Origin: Hirundichthys speculiger
Lineage: Eukaryota; Chordata; Actinopteri; Beloniformes; Exocoetidae
Length of the DNA stretch: 64,000 nucleotides
NCBI GenBank assembly: GCA_018398805.1
Contig: JAGFBZ010001158.1
Location: forward strand, 124,001 to 188,000
Direction: 5' to 3'
In this document: positions 33,336 to 45,275 of the stretch, one piece after another
Layout: each line of letters starts with the position of its first letter
Position numbering within the stretch: the first letter of the stretch is position 1
Position numbers and translations under genes: made by a program
Notes under the pieces: model-generated
Told to the model about the DNA's origin: nothing
The model's database searches: none
Seen by the model: only the letters and a program-made list of their open reading frames with translations

Positions 33336-36300
33336 GTGGCAGACAGCATCAGAGTGAGAGTTCTCATCACTCGTCGGACGTCCGGCCCCCGCAGCCCTGC
33401 AACCTGACATTCACACGTTCATGCATGTCTTGAAAAGCCCGAACTGACGTCGGTGTTTTCGATGTTCGCAGATCGCCTCTTCCTGCCCAGCGCGCTGGTC
33501 CTGAGTGACTGTGGGATCAGCAGAGCTGGGAACAGGTCGCACATCGCGGCGTTCTGCGGTCACGTGCTAGAGCTGGACCTGTCCTTTAATCAGCTGAACG
33601 ACTGGGCCGAGGTGGGTGTCCTTCTGCTCTGCAGACGCGTCCCTCCGAAGCACAGCTGCCCAGCTGTTAATGAGGCAGCAGTGTTCGCTGTGTGGGAGGG
33701 AAACTCTCCAGGCCAGAACGGAGAGCGCTGCGCTACCGAAGCCGGTAATGACGTGAGTTCGAAAGTCCTCGCAGACCACAGCAGGACGACAGCGAACCCG
33801 CAGGCTCGCTACCAGAACTCTGCAGGTCCCCTGGGCGTTGGTTCTGCATCCTTGTATGTGGAAGACGTCAGCGGTGACTTTATGCAGGTTATTTGAGTGT
33901 GTGATTGATGTCAACATGGAGAAAAAGATCCTTTTTCCAAATCCATTTATTAACACTGACATTTATTTTATCGCGTGTTAGCGCATGTTGCTCACATGCT
34001 TTTGTTTTGAAAAGTCTGTTACTGGCTGCAGCGGAACCGGAAGACAATTGGCAGGTAAACATTTGGAAAAGCTAAAACAGACATGGAGAATGGTAAAAAT
34101 CAGTGTACTTTACAGTTCAGGTAGCAACTCAGGTAGCAATATTAACAATTCAGTCTGAAAAAAAATATTCTGGACTGACACAAAACTTTTAAACCTCTTT
34201 GTTCAAGACGATCTTGTCATTCCTCCATGTTACATCAGATCTGCTCCATGTGTTCACTGTCGTGCTACAACGATTTTATCGATTCTGCGATATATGACAA
34301 TATTTTATTTCCCCAGAGCGTATCGATTTTTCAGCCTGAGTGATCCCTTATTTTTCGTGGTTAATGTGGACCGGCGACCCCCCACGAAAATCTAAATCTG
34401 CGAACTGTAGCCGAAGTTCCCCGAGCCTCAATAATGTGTTTAAAATGAGTTTAAAAACCGCAAAAAAGTAGCGAGGCACTGCAGCGAAACAAAACAGGCT
34501 CAACTGTGGTCTTTCTGTTACCTTCACAGCCTCTGGTCTCTGAACTGTAGTAAAGAAACCGCTGGTATTGTGCTATTTTATCTTGTAATTAGCGGCTAAC
34601 ACGCTAAAAACAACAAAAGAAACAGCCCGGTTTTCTCTGCATGGAACGAGCACTTTATTCTGGTACTGCAGGAACTTGTAACATCACACAGGTTGTATTG
34701 TTGGGCTCCTGTCGGTTAACAGAGAATGTAAATCTATACACGCTGGGCTGCTGTTGATGCTCACTACACTTTTCATCTAACCCAGTTTTCTTCTGCCGTC
34801 CCACGACACACACACTACATTACCCATAAGGCCGCCTTTTTAAAGGGGCCAGGCTGGCTCACAACATTTCTGCGCTGTGAGAGAATGCACACAACATCCT
34901 ATGATGTTTGCGTGATTTTTTCTTGATTTTCTTATTATATTATTTATTTCTGAAAAATCTGCAAATAACTAAAACCGCGGAACTTAAAGCGCACATTGGC
35001 GAGGGATCACTGTACTCTCTAGCTGGTTACGTCAGTGCGGCTTCATCTAGTGGCACAGATGTGTAATAACAACAGAAAGTCCAGTCCTTTATTATAAAAC
35101 GGCCCCAATTTTTGAGAATATGGCTTCTAGATTAAAATATCGTCTTATATTTGGGTCAATATGGTAGTTTGATCAATGACTTATTAAGCAACGGATGGGC
35201 AATGCTTGGAAATGAGCCTCAGGAGATTCTGTGCTTCATGATCTGAGGAGAAAAAGACTGATGTCAGAAGCAGAGCTGGAGAGGCTTTGGTTCATCTATA
35301 TATGAGCTGAGTTTTTATTCAGATTTTCACAATATTGCAAATATTATAGTATAGTAAATATTATAGTATGTGATTCCAGCGCCGCCATGCCTGAACTGCC
35401 ACACAAAACCATTTCAGGGTCACGTAAACCGGTTTAACCAATTAAATATTAAAAACAAATTCAGTCCCATAGCCCTTTTTTTTTTTTTTATTTTGTATTT
35501 TTGATCCAAGTCTAAAATTGAAATATAAAAAAACAAACAATTTTATTTTTATTTTTTTTGTATTAGATTAAAAAATGAAAAACAAAATAAAAAGTCACTT
35601 TTTAATATTTTTAATTTTTGATTGACAATTGAAAATGGAAAAATACAAATGATACATGGATTGGTAAAGTTACAGAACTTTAACATGGACATTTTCATTT
35701 TAAAGTTTTCCCAGACGGAGGATTTAACAGAAACAAGGTTACTTGTAACAACTGACAAGTTGAACTCCCCGTTAAAAGTTTGTGGCTCAGGATTTTGTTG
35801 GTAGACTTTTTTTTTATTTGTCATAAAAAAAAAAATAGGATGACATTAATTCCCTGGCAGTGGCAATAGGCTTTTTTTATTTTACAATTTTTAAGATAAG
35901 ATTTACTCTAAATATGTGTTACTGACAAGTGCTGATGTTAAAAGTGTTTGAACAACAAATGTTATGACACTTTAGTTCATATGACAGCAGAACATTTAAA
36001 TAAATATGCACCTTATACTACTTTTGAATTCATTATTTGATTTTCCATATACAATGCAAATAATCGTGATTAATCAGGGAAATCATGCGATTAATCGTGA
36101 TTAAAATTTTAATCGTTGCCCAGCTCTAGTTTTTATATTAATGTCTGGAAGCTTGTATGTTTAGTTTTTCTTAAATATCTTATCTTTTTTTTTTTTTTTT
36201 TTTTTGCTTTTTTTGATCGATGCTTGTCGTCTGCCAGATCAGCACCATCGTCTCCAGCATCCCTCGGCTGGACTTCCTCAATCTGAGCACGAACCCTCTG

Positions 36301-39300
36301 AGCGGCATGCAGCTGGAGCCCAGCATGGCCGATGTCTTCTCCAGGGTCCGGCAACTCGTCCTCAACAACACGCAAGTCAGCTGGGACACCGTGCACACGC
36401 TCACGCAGCACACGCCGGAGTGAGTAACGCGGGTCGTGAAGCCGTCAGCATCAGTGTTTTCCAGACATTTTTGTGCCGCGTGTCCGTCTCAACCCGTTCA
36501 ATCCTCCTCTCCTTCACGTCCAGGCTGAGGGAGCTCTTCCTGTGCCTGAACGGCTACAGCGCCGTTTCTGAATCCCAGACGTCCTGTCCGTCGCTGCGCC
36601 TGCTGCAGATCTCAGACAACCAGCTGCAGGACTGGGCGGAGGTGAGGAAGTTCGGGCTTCTGTACCCGAGTCTGACCACGCTGGTTCTGGCCAATAACGG
36701 CGTCGACTCTGTGGGAGACACCAAGGAAACACTGGAGCTTCTGTTCCCCAACCTGCGCAGCATCAACCTCAGTAACTCAGGTCTGGACAGGAACGATCAT
36801 AAATATTTAGTGCATGTTGCTCTGAAACTTCTCATCATTTTTTAAAATAATAATAATGATAATTATTATTATTATTATTACTCAGGGCTTAGTAAATGGG
36901 AAGACATTGAAAAGCTGAATTTCTTTCCAAAGCTGGAGGAAGTCAAAGCAAAAGGGAGTCCGTTATTGCAGTCCTACAGCACCGAGGAGAGGCGTAGCCT
37001 CCTCCTAGCACAGTAAACCACACGCTACACACGCGCTCGCCATGCTTGATCACGTTTGTGCTTGTACGCTCCGTAACCTGCATGCTTCATTAACGCCCCC
37101 GGACCCCTGCGCCTGCCCGCAGGCTGCCGTGCGTCGTGGTGCTGAACGGGAGCACCGTGTCCGACGGGGAGAGGGAGGACGCCGAGAGGTTCTTCATCCG
37201 GTACTACCGGGACTGTCCGGAGCAGGAGCTCCCGCAGAGGTACGAGCACACTGGGTAAAGAAGTTGACCCAGGTTTCTTCATTTCATACACCAGTTTGGA
37301 GAGTTGGGGAACTCTCTGTGGTAATAAATGGTTCTGAGTTCTACGTTTAACTGCTTTACACTTTACAACAGACTGTATTGACTCCCAAATCTATCAGTTG
37401 GCGAAACAGATAAATGACTCTGAATGACTCTGCTGTGTTTTTGAAAAGAACCGAAAAAAACAAAACAAAAAAAAAACAGCAAGAGTTCCAATTCCAATTC
37501 CTCCCTTAACCCTCAATCTCAACCCTCAGTCTCAAAAATGTGCGCTCCCGCTAAGTGCAAGTGTTGTCCCGATTCTAAGAACGTCAAATTGAGGGACGAG
37601 TTTGAGGGCCGTATCACTCATCAATATTGAGATTCTCTGGCACCACCCTTGGAAGTAAGAGCTACCCAGAAGGCATTGGGTAATTTAGTCAAGACATCTT
37701 TGAAAAGGATGGCGACAAAAAAAGCTAGCTACAAATGCAATTATCTTCGTAGTTCTTAAAGATATAAATGTTACAAAACCATCTTATTGACTGTGTTTGA
37801 GACTTTTTTCATGGATTAACATCGTTGTTGTGCAACATTTATTTTTTTACTTTACGATGTTTGCTCCCAGACCGACGGTCCCGGCCCAGCTTCAAGTTAC
37901 TTGTATACCTTGTTGTGTAGCGACGGAGGACTGAATAATGTTTCCTCTATTGTGTTATTTGCTAATATTATTTGGAGAATATACAGCGCTCTTTTCAATG
38001 TTATCCCTGAGTCATTTCAGGGGATACGGAGACAACACGGTTCTGATACATTTCGGTCTGAAGACGTAACTGCACTCAAGGGGTGTCCCATTTCTAAGTC
38101 ACAAGACAGCCCTTACACTTACTTTAGAGGGTTAAGATTAAGGGCCAAAAAGGGTTGAGATTGAAGGTTAAGAGAGAATTGGAATTGTTGACTGGCGGGC
38201 TCAGTTTTGCATTTGGAGATTTTTAAGTCCCAGAGTTCCAACAACTGCCCCCCACCACCCCAAGATACATCTAAAACATGGTTTATAAGTTATGCATCAA
38301 TTTTAGGGGTGCACAATAACTATCGGGCTGATAACAGGAAATGATGACGTCATCCCGATAAGTCCAATATCATGACAAATAGCCCCGATAACATATATTT
38401 TTGTCAACACGGCAGTGTCTCGCTCCCTCTGAATAAATAACCGGCAGTGAATGTTATGTTCAAGTAACGTCGGCATAATCAGAAAAACGATTTCTCAACC
38501 AGGAAAATCAAGAATACCCCCTCATGCCAGAAAACAACTCATTAACTCTGTCATAATTTTGGTAGTTGCTGACTTTAATTGATATTTGCAGTATTTTCCC
38601 ACATGTTACACATAAAAATCGACAAGGCTGAAATAACGACTAGCAAACGAGGGAACGTGGGAATTTACGTTACACCTTGAATGCAGCCTGCAGCACAGCG
38701 TACTGATCACAACAAACATGGCAGCGTGGAACTTCATTAAAGTTTCAGAAGAAGATAGTTTGGTGGTTATTTGTGACGAATTCTCCTAGCAAATTCTACG
38801 AGGAGGGAAGCACAAGCTTTAATACGTAAAACCTGATCAGCCACCTACAACATAACAATCGCTTCCATGGAGTTTTATAATCGCGCTAATGTGAGCTAAC
38901 AGTAGCTAATGCGAACAAGCACAAGCCAGCAGCAGTCTCCCCCTCCCTCTCCCTCATTCCTCTCATCTAAAGCTTCCATGAGATTAAAAAATAAAAAACA
39001 AAAACTACTGAACCTCATTTACTTTAATTAAAGATATTAATTTAAATGGAACCACAAGCCAAAATCCTTTAAATGTTAATCTTTTTCAATTTGTAATTTT
39101 GATGCATGTATTTCCATCAGTTCAAGGAGCCTTTATTTTTTATATCAGTCAGTAATGAACCTTATTTAAGTTGATGTGAGATATCAAATAGGTTTGTTTA
39201 ATAGATTTACGAAAATGTTTGAGAGGCTTGTCAATAGTTTTTCATTGGAAAAAATAAATATCTGTTCATTTGAAAAGTCAAAACTGTTTTTGATTTTATT

Positions 39301-42300
39301 CATAGTATTGATGTAATGATCTTAGGTATATGTGTGTGTTATCAGTTATCAGTATCGCTTTTAAAAACCAGTTATCGTGCATCCCCGATCAATTTATTAC
39401 CCACCACCTTCGTGGACAACGTTCCACTTAACCCCCCAGCAGAATGTTCTGGAGAGCTCTCTGAAGGAAGGTGTTTCGTCTGACTTGTTGAGGGGGGGAA
39501 CTAACCTTTGGGACACAATGCCACCAGTCTCTCGCTGCTCAATGAGCCCTTTGTGCTGGGAATTCTCTGATTGGAAAACCGATACACCAGGTAGCAGGTA
39601 GATTTTTTTTCTTCTTCTTTTATATATAGACCATCGCTGAAGCATTAAGATGGCAGATTTGTTTTCTGATGTAACCCTCCTGGCTTCGCGTTGCCTAATT
39701 AATAGTGTCAAAGTGCCGTTTTTGCTCGTAGAGGGCGGCTATAACAGGTTCATTATCGAGGCCGTCATGGTGGAACCATCTAACGGCTGGATGTTTGCTG
39801 CCTTGCTCCAGTGCCAGGTTCTCAGTGAAGGTCAGAGGTCAGGGATCGCCACCACTGCATGTGGGACAAGCCCAGTCAGCAGCGAACACACTGCTGTCCT
39901 TCTTCTTCCCGGACGGGGCGGTGGGCTCGCTCCTCCGAGAGATCAGAGCGACTGCAGGGGGGGGGGATGACGGTCTCTCAATGAGCACATCTAAAATAAC
40001 CTGGCTGACTGGAAACACAGTCCCAGAGTCTCTTTCACAGACCGAAAGAGACTGAAACGCCTCAACAGTTTATTACCCAGAATACACAGGGGGGCAAAAA
40101 CAGCGCTGGCGGGAAAGGGAAGGATTAGTTGTGCGAAAAGAGTGAAAGAAAGCATCTGGAGGGCGTACCGGATGTTGAGCCAATCTCGGAGTGGGGAAGT
40201 CAGCGTATCAAACTGGTCAGCTTTCAGCTGCAGGGCTGGAAAAGAGAACTCGGCAAAGATCTGGGCTGGATAGATTATTTCTGCTGCTGCCTTCCTTCCC
40301 ATTATCGAAGAATGCAGAGAAGACAGTCGGAGCGCTGACTTGTTATCACCTGCAGCATTACTTGTCCCATTAGACCACGCTAACCCCCTGAAATGAAGCC
40401 CCTTACTTGAGCAAAATGGCTTTTCTCATAAACGCCACTTTGTGCGCCTTTAATGAGGCCTCTTAACGTAGTTAAATGGTTTCTCTTAGAAGGGCACTTT
40501 GTGCGGCGCGGCCTCAGAGGAGTATTCCCACAGTGGATCAGCGGCGTTGGCCAGCAATCTCAGGCCTGGGGTTGGCTTTGTGGAGGACTTTTGGGGAGGG
40601 AATTGGAATTGCTTTCACCGGCCCAGCTGTTAGAGTAGCTTTGAAAGCTCACCCCTTTTCTCCTGGATTTTACTTAATCGCTTTCATCTCGAGCACGCAT
40701 TCCCCTGAGAAGGTTGGCTTGTTTTCTCACGGCGAGCGAGGGCCTCACAACTCAGCGTTTTCCCGCTCATCGGCATCGCCGGACCGCGGCACGTGCCCCG
40801 GTATTGATCAGCTATGGCGCGCAGAAGTTAGAGCAAGCAGAATTAGGGGTGCACGATAATTATCGACCCGATAACTATCGGGCCGATAACAGGAAATTAT
40901 GTCGTCATCTCGATAAGTCCGATATCATGACGAATAGATCTGATAAGATATATATTTTTGTCAACACGGCAGTGTCCTCGCTCCCTCTGAGCCTTGAATG
41001 ACCGGAAGTGAATGTTATGTTCAAGTGATGTTGGCATAATCAGAAAAACGATTTCTCAGTAAGAAAAATCAAGAATACCCCCTCATGCCAGAAAACAACT
41101 TGTTAACTCGGTCATCATTTTGGTAGTTGCTGACTTTATTTGATATTCGCAGTATTTTCCCACGTTACACATAAAAAAAAAAATAATTAAAATAAGGCAG
41201 AAAGAACGACTAGCCAACGAGGGAACGAAGGAATTTACATTACACCTTGAATGCAGCATTACGGCACAGTGCGCTGATTAAAAAAAAAAAAACACAACGT
41301 GGAGGCGACTGCATGGAACTTCGTTCAAGTTTCAGAAAAAGATAGTTCGCTGGTTTATTTGTGACAAATGCTTCAAGCGAAGGAGGGAAAAATAACACAA
41401 GCTTTAATTCGTCAAACCCGTCCAGCCACCTGAAACATAACCGTCGCTTCCATATAGTTTTGAAATCACGCTAACGTGAGCTAACATGAGCTAATGTGGC
41501 CAAGCCAACACCAAGTCTCATCTCCTCTCCCCTCCCCTCTCCTCTCCTCTTCTCTCCTCTCCTCTCCTCTCCTCGCCATCATCTCTCTCATCTAAAGCTT
41601 CCATTAGATTAAAAAAAAAAACAAAACTGCCGGACCTCATTTACTTTAATTAAAGGCATTCATTTGAACAGAATCACAAGTTCCTTTAAACACATTTTCT
41701 TGTGTACTATAGAGTGCACTTTTTCAGTTTATTTACACAGACAAGTCTAACTTGTGTCAGTACATTATGCACTGTGCATTATTTTTTTTTATTGTCATTG
41801 AGGAATGCATTTTTTCAGTTTGTAATTCTGATGCATGTATTTCCATCAGTTCAAGGAGCCTTTATTTTTTATATCAGTCAGTAATGCAGCTTATTTAAGT
41901 TGATATGAGATCAGGTTTGTTTGATAGCTTTACAAAAATGTTTGAGAGGCTTGCCAATAGTTTTTCATTGGAAAAAATAAATATCTGTTCAATTTAAAGA
42001 GTCAAAACTGCTTTTGATTTTGTTCATGGTATTGATGTAATGATCTTAGGTATATGTGTGTGTTATCGGTATCGGCCTTTAGGAGCTGAAAGTTATCGGT
42101 TATCGGTATCGGTTTTAAAAAACAGTTATCGTGCATCCCTAAACAGAACGGCAAAGAAGAGACTTTCCCCTCTCGGCCAAAACGAATCTCCGAATCCAAT
42201 CAATCCGACCAATCAGAAGTCGGACTGCAATAACAGCCCCACCAAGCTCTTTCCAGATCAGTGGTAATTGCAGTGGAGGGGTATTAAATCCCACTGTTCC

Positions 42301-44485
42301 TGCCGCAGCTACGACATGCAGAACGTATGAATAGCGACCACGGTAAAAGGGGAAGCACAGATATCCTGCAGCTTGTCAGAGGCCCGTGTGGCGCCTGGCG
42401 ACGTCAGCCGTCGTCTGCCTGCGTCCTACGCGGTCCCAGCCAGCGGGGAGACGCCAGGTGAGCTGCTGAAGTAATCACTGACGAACGTGTCAAAACTTAG
42501 CTACTTGATGGAGCCAGAACGATAACAAACTATGGCCTTCAACAGACAGGAATCGAGATTATAAGTCATGGACTCATGACACAGCAATTTAGGCCTCAAA
42601 ATGCAATTTTAATATTACAAACGGCCTGGTCGAAAAATAAATAATCGAAGCAGTAGTCGACTAGCAAAATAACCTTCGCTGGCCTCATCAGAAGATACTT
42701 GGGTGTTGCGAAAACATATTCTTCTTCTGTGTTTGCTGTTTTATCACACTTACATGTGAGATCAAATGTCCTGTGGACCGACAAGACAAAGGTGTGTGTC
42801 CTGTTCCATCCGGTGTAAAACTACCACATCATGTCAGAAAAAGACCGTCCCACCGACGGGCTAACGTGGTGGCAGTAGTGTGATGGTCTGGGCCTGCTCT
42901 GCTGCTTCAGGACCTGGACTTGCTGTGATGGATGGAACCATGAGTTCTGCTCTCTACCAGAAAATACTAAAGGAGAGCGTCTGTCAGTTCGAGACCTTAC
43001 GCTCGAACTAGGGGTGCACGATAACTATCGGGCCGATAACTATCGGGCCAATAACAGGAAATTATGACGTCATTCCGATAAGTTCAATATCACGACGAAA
43101 ATAGCCCGATAACATATATTTTTGTCATCACGGCAGTGCCTCGCTCCCTTTGAGCCTTGAATGACCGGCAGTGAATGTTATGTTCAAGTGACGTCGTCAT
43201 AATCAGAAAAACGATTACTCAATAAGGAAAATCAAGAATACCCCCTCATGCCAGAAAACAACTCGTTAACTCTGTCATAATTTTGGTAGTTGCTGACTTT
43301 AATTGATATTCGTAGTATTTTCCCACATGTTACACAAAAAAAAGAAAAAAATAGAAAAGGCTGAAAGAACAACAAGCAAACAAGGGAACGTGGGAATTTA
43401 CGTTACACCTTGAATGCAGCCTGCAGCACAGCGCTGATCACAACAAACATGGAGGCGTGGAACTTTGTTAAAGTTTCAGAAGAAGATAGTTTGGTGGTTA
43501 TTTGTGACGAATCCTCCGAGCAAAAATTCTACGAGGAGGGAAGCACAAGCTTTAATACATAAAACCCGATTGGCCACCTACAACATAACAATCGCTTCCA
43601 TGGAGTTTTGAAATCGCGCTAATGTGAAGCTAACGAAAGCTAATGCTAACGTGTACAAGCCAGCAGCTTGCACACGTTAGTCCACACGTGGACTTTCTGT
43701 TGTCATTACACATCTGTGCCACTAGATGAAGCTGCACTGCAGTAACCAGCTAGAGAACAGCAGGACAGTGAACACATGGAGCAGATCTGATGTAACATGG
43801 AGGAATGACACGACAGTTTTCTTGCAGTCCAGAATTATTTTTTTTAGACAGAATTACTTACCTGACAATATTACTACCTGAACTGTAAAGTTCACAGATT
43901 TTTACCATTCTCCATCTCTGTTTTAGCTTTACCACATGTTTACCTGCTAATTGTTTTCCGTTTTTGCAGCAGCCTGTAACAGACTTTTCAAAACAAAAGC
44001 ATGTGAGCAACATGCATTAACGCGCGATAAAATAGTTGTTGGCGTTGATAAATTGAGTTAACGCAATAATAAAGCGGTAACTTGCCCAGCCCTAATAAAA
44101 ACATTTTTAAACCATGACTTGCGTTCTGCTCCCTCCCAGGTACCACGCGCTTGTGTCCAAGTACGGCCAGCTCGCTCCGCTGGCAGAGGTGGACCTGAGC
44201 CCCCGCTGCACCGTGGTGGACGTCCGCATCGGCGACAGGGTGGAGGAGGTCAGCCTCCGCCTGGAACAGACGGTGGGCGACCTAAAGAAGCACCTGAAAG
44301 CTCTGCTGCAGCTGCCCAACAACGGGATCAGGCTCTTCTACATCAACCGTGAGATGTGTTCGGTGGTGGGGCCCGAGGAGTTGAAGTGTGGCTCCCGGGC
44401 TCTCCACTCCTACAGCATCCGAGACGGGGACGAGATCCTAGTGGTTCCCAGAACCAAAAACCGCTGCAGCTCCTCAGATCTTTGA
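33203..44485 (+). CDS. tbcel: Tubulin-folding cofactor E-like protein, seven coding exons
   Basis: TBCEL promotes dissociation of tubulin heterodimers and turnover of tubulin; it resembles TBCE without the CAP-Gly domain. Coding exons: 33203-33335, 33472-33611, 36238-36419, 36524-36780, 36886-37012, 37123-37239, 44140-44485. All phases join and give 433 residues (424 in human). The order is an acidic N-terminus, [13 protein letters not shown], leucine-rich repeats from [13 protein letters not shown] through [36 protein letters not shown] and [13 protein letters not shown], the cap [20 protein letters not shown], the linker [15 protein letters not shown], and a ubiquitin-like domain of about 80 residues at the end ([19 protein letters not shown] through [10 protein letters not shown]). 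It lies on the same strand as sc5d. The long last intron, 6.9 kb, is full of mobile DNA. Confidence 0.97.
33472..33611 (+). CDS. tbcel: tbcel second coding exon, first LRR
   Basis: Acceptor TTCGCAG ends at 33471 and donor GAG/GTGGGT at 33611. Encodes [20 protein letters not shown] and [17 protein letters not shown], the opening leucine-rich repeat. Confidence 0.94.
33612..33964. other. tbcel intron 3, 5' part
   Basis: The reading frame stays open past the donor by chance for about 290 bases, but codons after 33611 have no match to the family and the donor is strong. No exon or repeat recognised. Confidence 0.4.
33965..36126. mobile_element. Family C element copy 2, split by other insertions
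   Basis: Non-autonomous element related to 11172-12380 and 43665-44094: it shares CATGGAGAATGGTAAAAATC, TGTTACATCAGATCTGCTCC and CATCTAGTGGCACAGATGTG. Its right end CGTTGCCCAGCTCTA, preceded by alternating TTAATCGTGATTAA, is typical of a widespread teleost DNA element. Between 34262 and 35014 its sequence is interrupted by a family G fragment and a Tigger-like copy. The element ends 111 bp before a tbcel exon. Confidence 0.6.
34338..35012. mobile_element. Tigger/pogo-like element inserted in family C
   Basis: Near-full 675-bp copy of the 6686-7363 family, right end GGATCACTG followed by TA. The left terminal C has mutated to G. It truncates a family G fragment at 34262-34337 that ends in the AATCGATAAAA pattern reversed. 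Confidence 0.75.
36238..36419 (+). CDS. tbcel: tbcel third coding exon, LRRs
   Basis: Acceptor TCTGCCAG after a 24-base T run, donor GA/GTGAGT at 36419. Encodes [19 protein letters not shown] and later [17 protein letters not shown], two leucine-rich repeats. Confidence 0.95.
36524..36780 (+). CDS. tbcel: tbcel fourth coding exon, LRRs
   Basis: Acceptor GTCCAG ends at 36523 and donor TCAG/GTCTGG at 36780. Encodes [55 protein letters not shown] and [14 protein letters not shown]. Confidence 0.95.
36886..37012 (+). CDS. tbcel: tbcel fifth coding exon, LRR cap
   Basis: Acceptor TTACTCAG after an ATT trinucleotide run (36860-36880). Encodes [19 protein letters not shown] then [20 protein letters not shown]. 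Donor CA/GTAAAC at 37012. Confidence 0.94.
37123..37239 (+). CDS. tbcel: tbcel sixth coding exon
   Basis: Acceptor CCCGCAG ends at 37122. Encodes [17 protein letters not shown] and [20 protein letters not shown], the linker before the ubiquitin-like domain. Donor AG/GTACGA at 37239. Confidence 0.95.
37480..38195. mobile_element. Inverted-repeat element of unknown class
   Basis: The arms TTCCAATTCCAATTCC / TTAACCCTCAATCTCAACCC (about 37484-37530) and GGGTTGAGATTGAAGGTTAA / GAATTGGAATTG (about 38150-38192) are inverted. Inside, near 37537, is a short stretch that would read [15 protein letters not shown], with a Cys pattern that could be a decayed zinc-finger (THAP-like) start. Target duplication not seen, so class is open. 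Confidence 0.5.
38304..39387 (+). mobile_element. hAT-like non-autonomous element, family A copy 3
   Basis: 1084 bp with a perfect 8-bp duplication ATCAATTT (38296-38303, 39388-39395). TGACGTCA near 38345. In tbcel intron 7. Confidence 0.9.
39396..40835. other. tbcel intron 7, repeat-poor part
   Basis: No exon recognised. Includes a G run at 39957-39967. Several open frames occur on both strands but none resembles a known protein. Confidence 0.4.
40844..42141 (+). mobile_element. hAT-like non-autonomous element, family A copy 4
   Basis: 1298 bp, the longest copy; flanks AGCAGAAT and AACAGAAC (6/8). The extra length comes from a CTCTC-rich tract at 41521-41574 and an added block near 41695-41815. 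Its TGACGTCA site is changed to TGTCGTCA. Confidence 0.85.
41521..41574. repeat. CT-rich pentanucleotide tract
   Basis: CTCCT/CCCCT repeats, expanded inside family A copy 4 relative to the short tract in other copies. Confidence 0.85.
42142..43008. other. tbcel intron 7 with Tc1-like relic
   Basis: No exon. About 42830-43000 (+) reads as a broken Tc1-like transposase segment: [21 protein letters not shown] and then [21 protein letters not shown], with stops. Confidence 0.5.
43009..43664 (+). mobile_element. Family A copy 5, 3'-truncated
   Basis: Starts TAGGGGTGCACGATAAC and carries TGACGTCA near 43068 but stops at about 43664, where family C sequence begins. The right half is missing. Confidence 0.8.
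43665..44094 (-). mobile_element. Family C fragment abutting a tbcel splice acceptor
   Basis: Shares CATCTGTGCCACTAGATG, CAGATCTGATGTAACATGG and TTTTTACCATTCTCCATC with the copies at 11172 and 33965, in reverse of the latter. Its terminal GCCCAGCCCTA ends 45 bp before the tbcel exon at 44140. Confidence 0.65.
44140..44485 (+). CDS. tbcel: tbcel last coding exon, ubiquitin-like domain
   Basis: Acceptor CCTCCCAG ends at 44139; stop TGA at 44483-44485. Encodes [19 protein letters not shown], the ubiquitin-like fold [19 protein letters not shown] and [18 protein letters not shown], and a short Ser-rich tail. GC-rich third positions. Confidence 0.97.
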
Positions 44486-45275
44486 GCCGGGAGCTTCTCT
44501 GGCGTGAATGAATGGGACTCGTTTTAGGAAATGAACACTTACTGGATACTAAGCTTTAACTTGAGTTTCTGTTCAGACAAGAAAAAAAGGGAATAATAAC
44601 TTTCAGTTTGAATGTGAGGAAGTTTTCTATCCAGCATACTAAAGAAAATGAAATACAGACATCACAGCTATTCCGTTTCCGTTTCAGTGACAAATATTTA
44701 TGCCCTCAGAGAATTATTCATGAAGCCGCAGCAGCTTTTACCAAGAATTCAAAAATATTCAGCAACTCTGGGGGTTCAAAAGGCAACTTAGACAGTTTGT
44801 ACATTTGTCTTTCTGCTTTGGAGACAGATTCTCTGTCAGTTTGGCACATTTTGACTGGATTTTGGTCGGAGACACCGATTAAGTCATGATTATTTTAACA
44901 CATTGAAGCAATGACGGGGAGAAAAGTAGTCTTTTTTGTTTCTGTTTTTTTTTTTATTATGGTTAAATGGGTCCTCCCACCACCACCAAGAAAACAAATT
45001 ATGCCAAATTTCATGTTTACACTTTAGAGCGATGTTTACAGTTTAGATGTCTATTCGCCTTGAACCTGAACAGACGCAGACATGACTTTTGAATCCAGTC
45101 CTGTCATCTCACACCAGAAAATTAGAGTTTTAAAAAAAAAAGGAAGAAAATCAAAAGTTTGACGTGGTAACTCTCAGCAGAATCATTTAGAGTCTCAGAG
45201 ATTGTAAATTCAGTGAGGATGAACCTCTCCACCCCTAAACTGAGATACCCACCCCTAAACATTTTAATAAAAATG
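44486..45275 (+). other. tbcel: Probable tbcel 3' UTR
   Basis: AT-rich sequence after the stop with an AATAAA at 45266-45271. A later AATAAA at 48194-48199 could serve a much longer UTR. No other feature. Confidence 0.4.

Noticed and set aside
33612..33896. Read-through extension of a tbcel exon
   Set aside because: The frame stays open by chance past a strong donor, with no family similarity; the downstream exon joins properly at 36238.
39377..40900. Cluster of open frames on both strands in tbcel intron 7
   Set aside because: None resembles a protein family, they overlap in conflicting frames and lack splice or start context.
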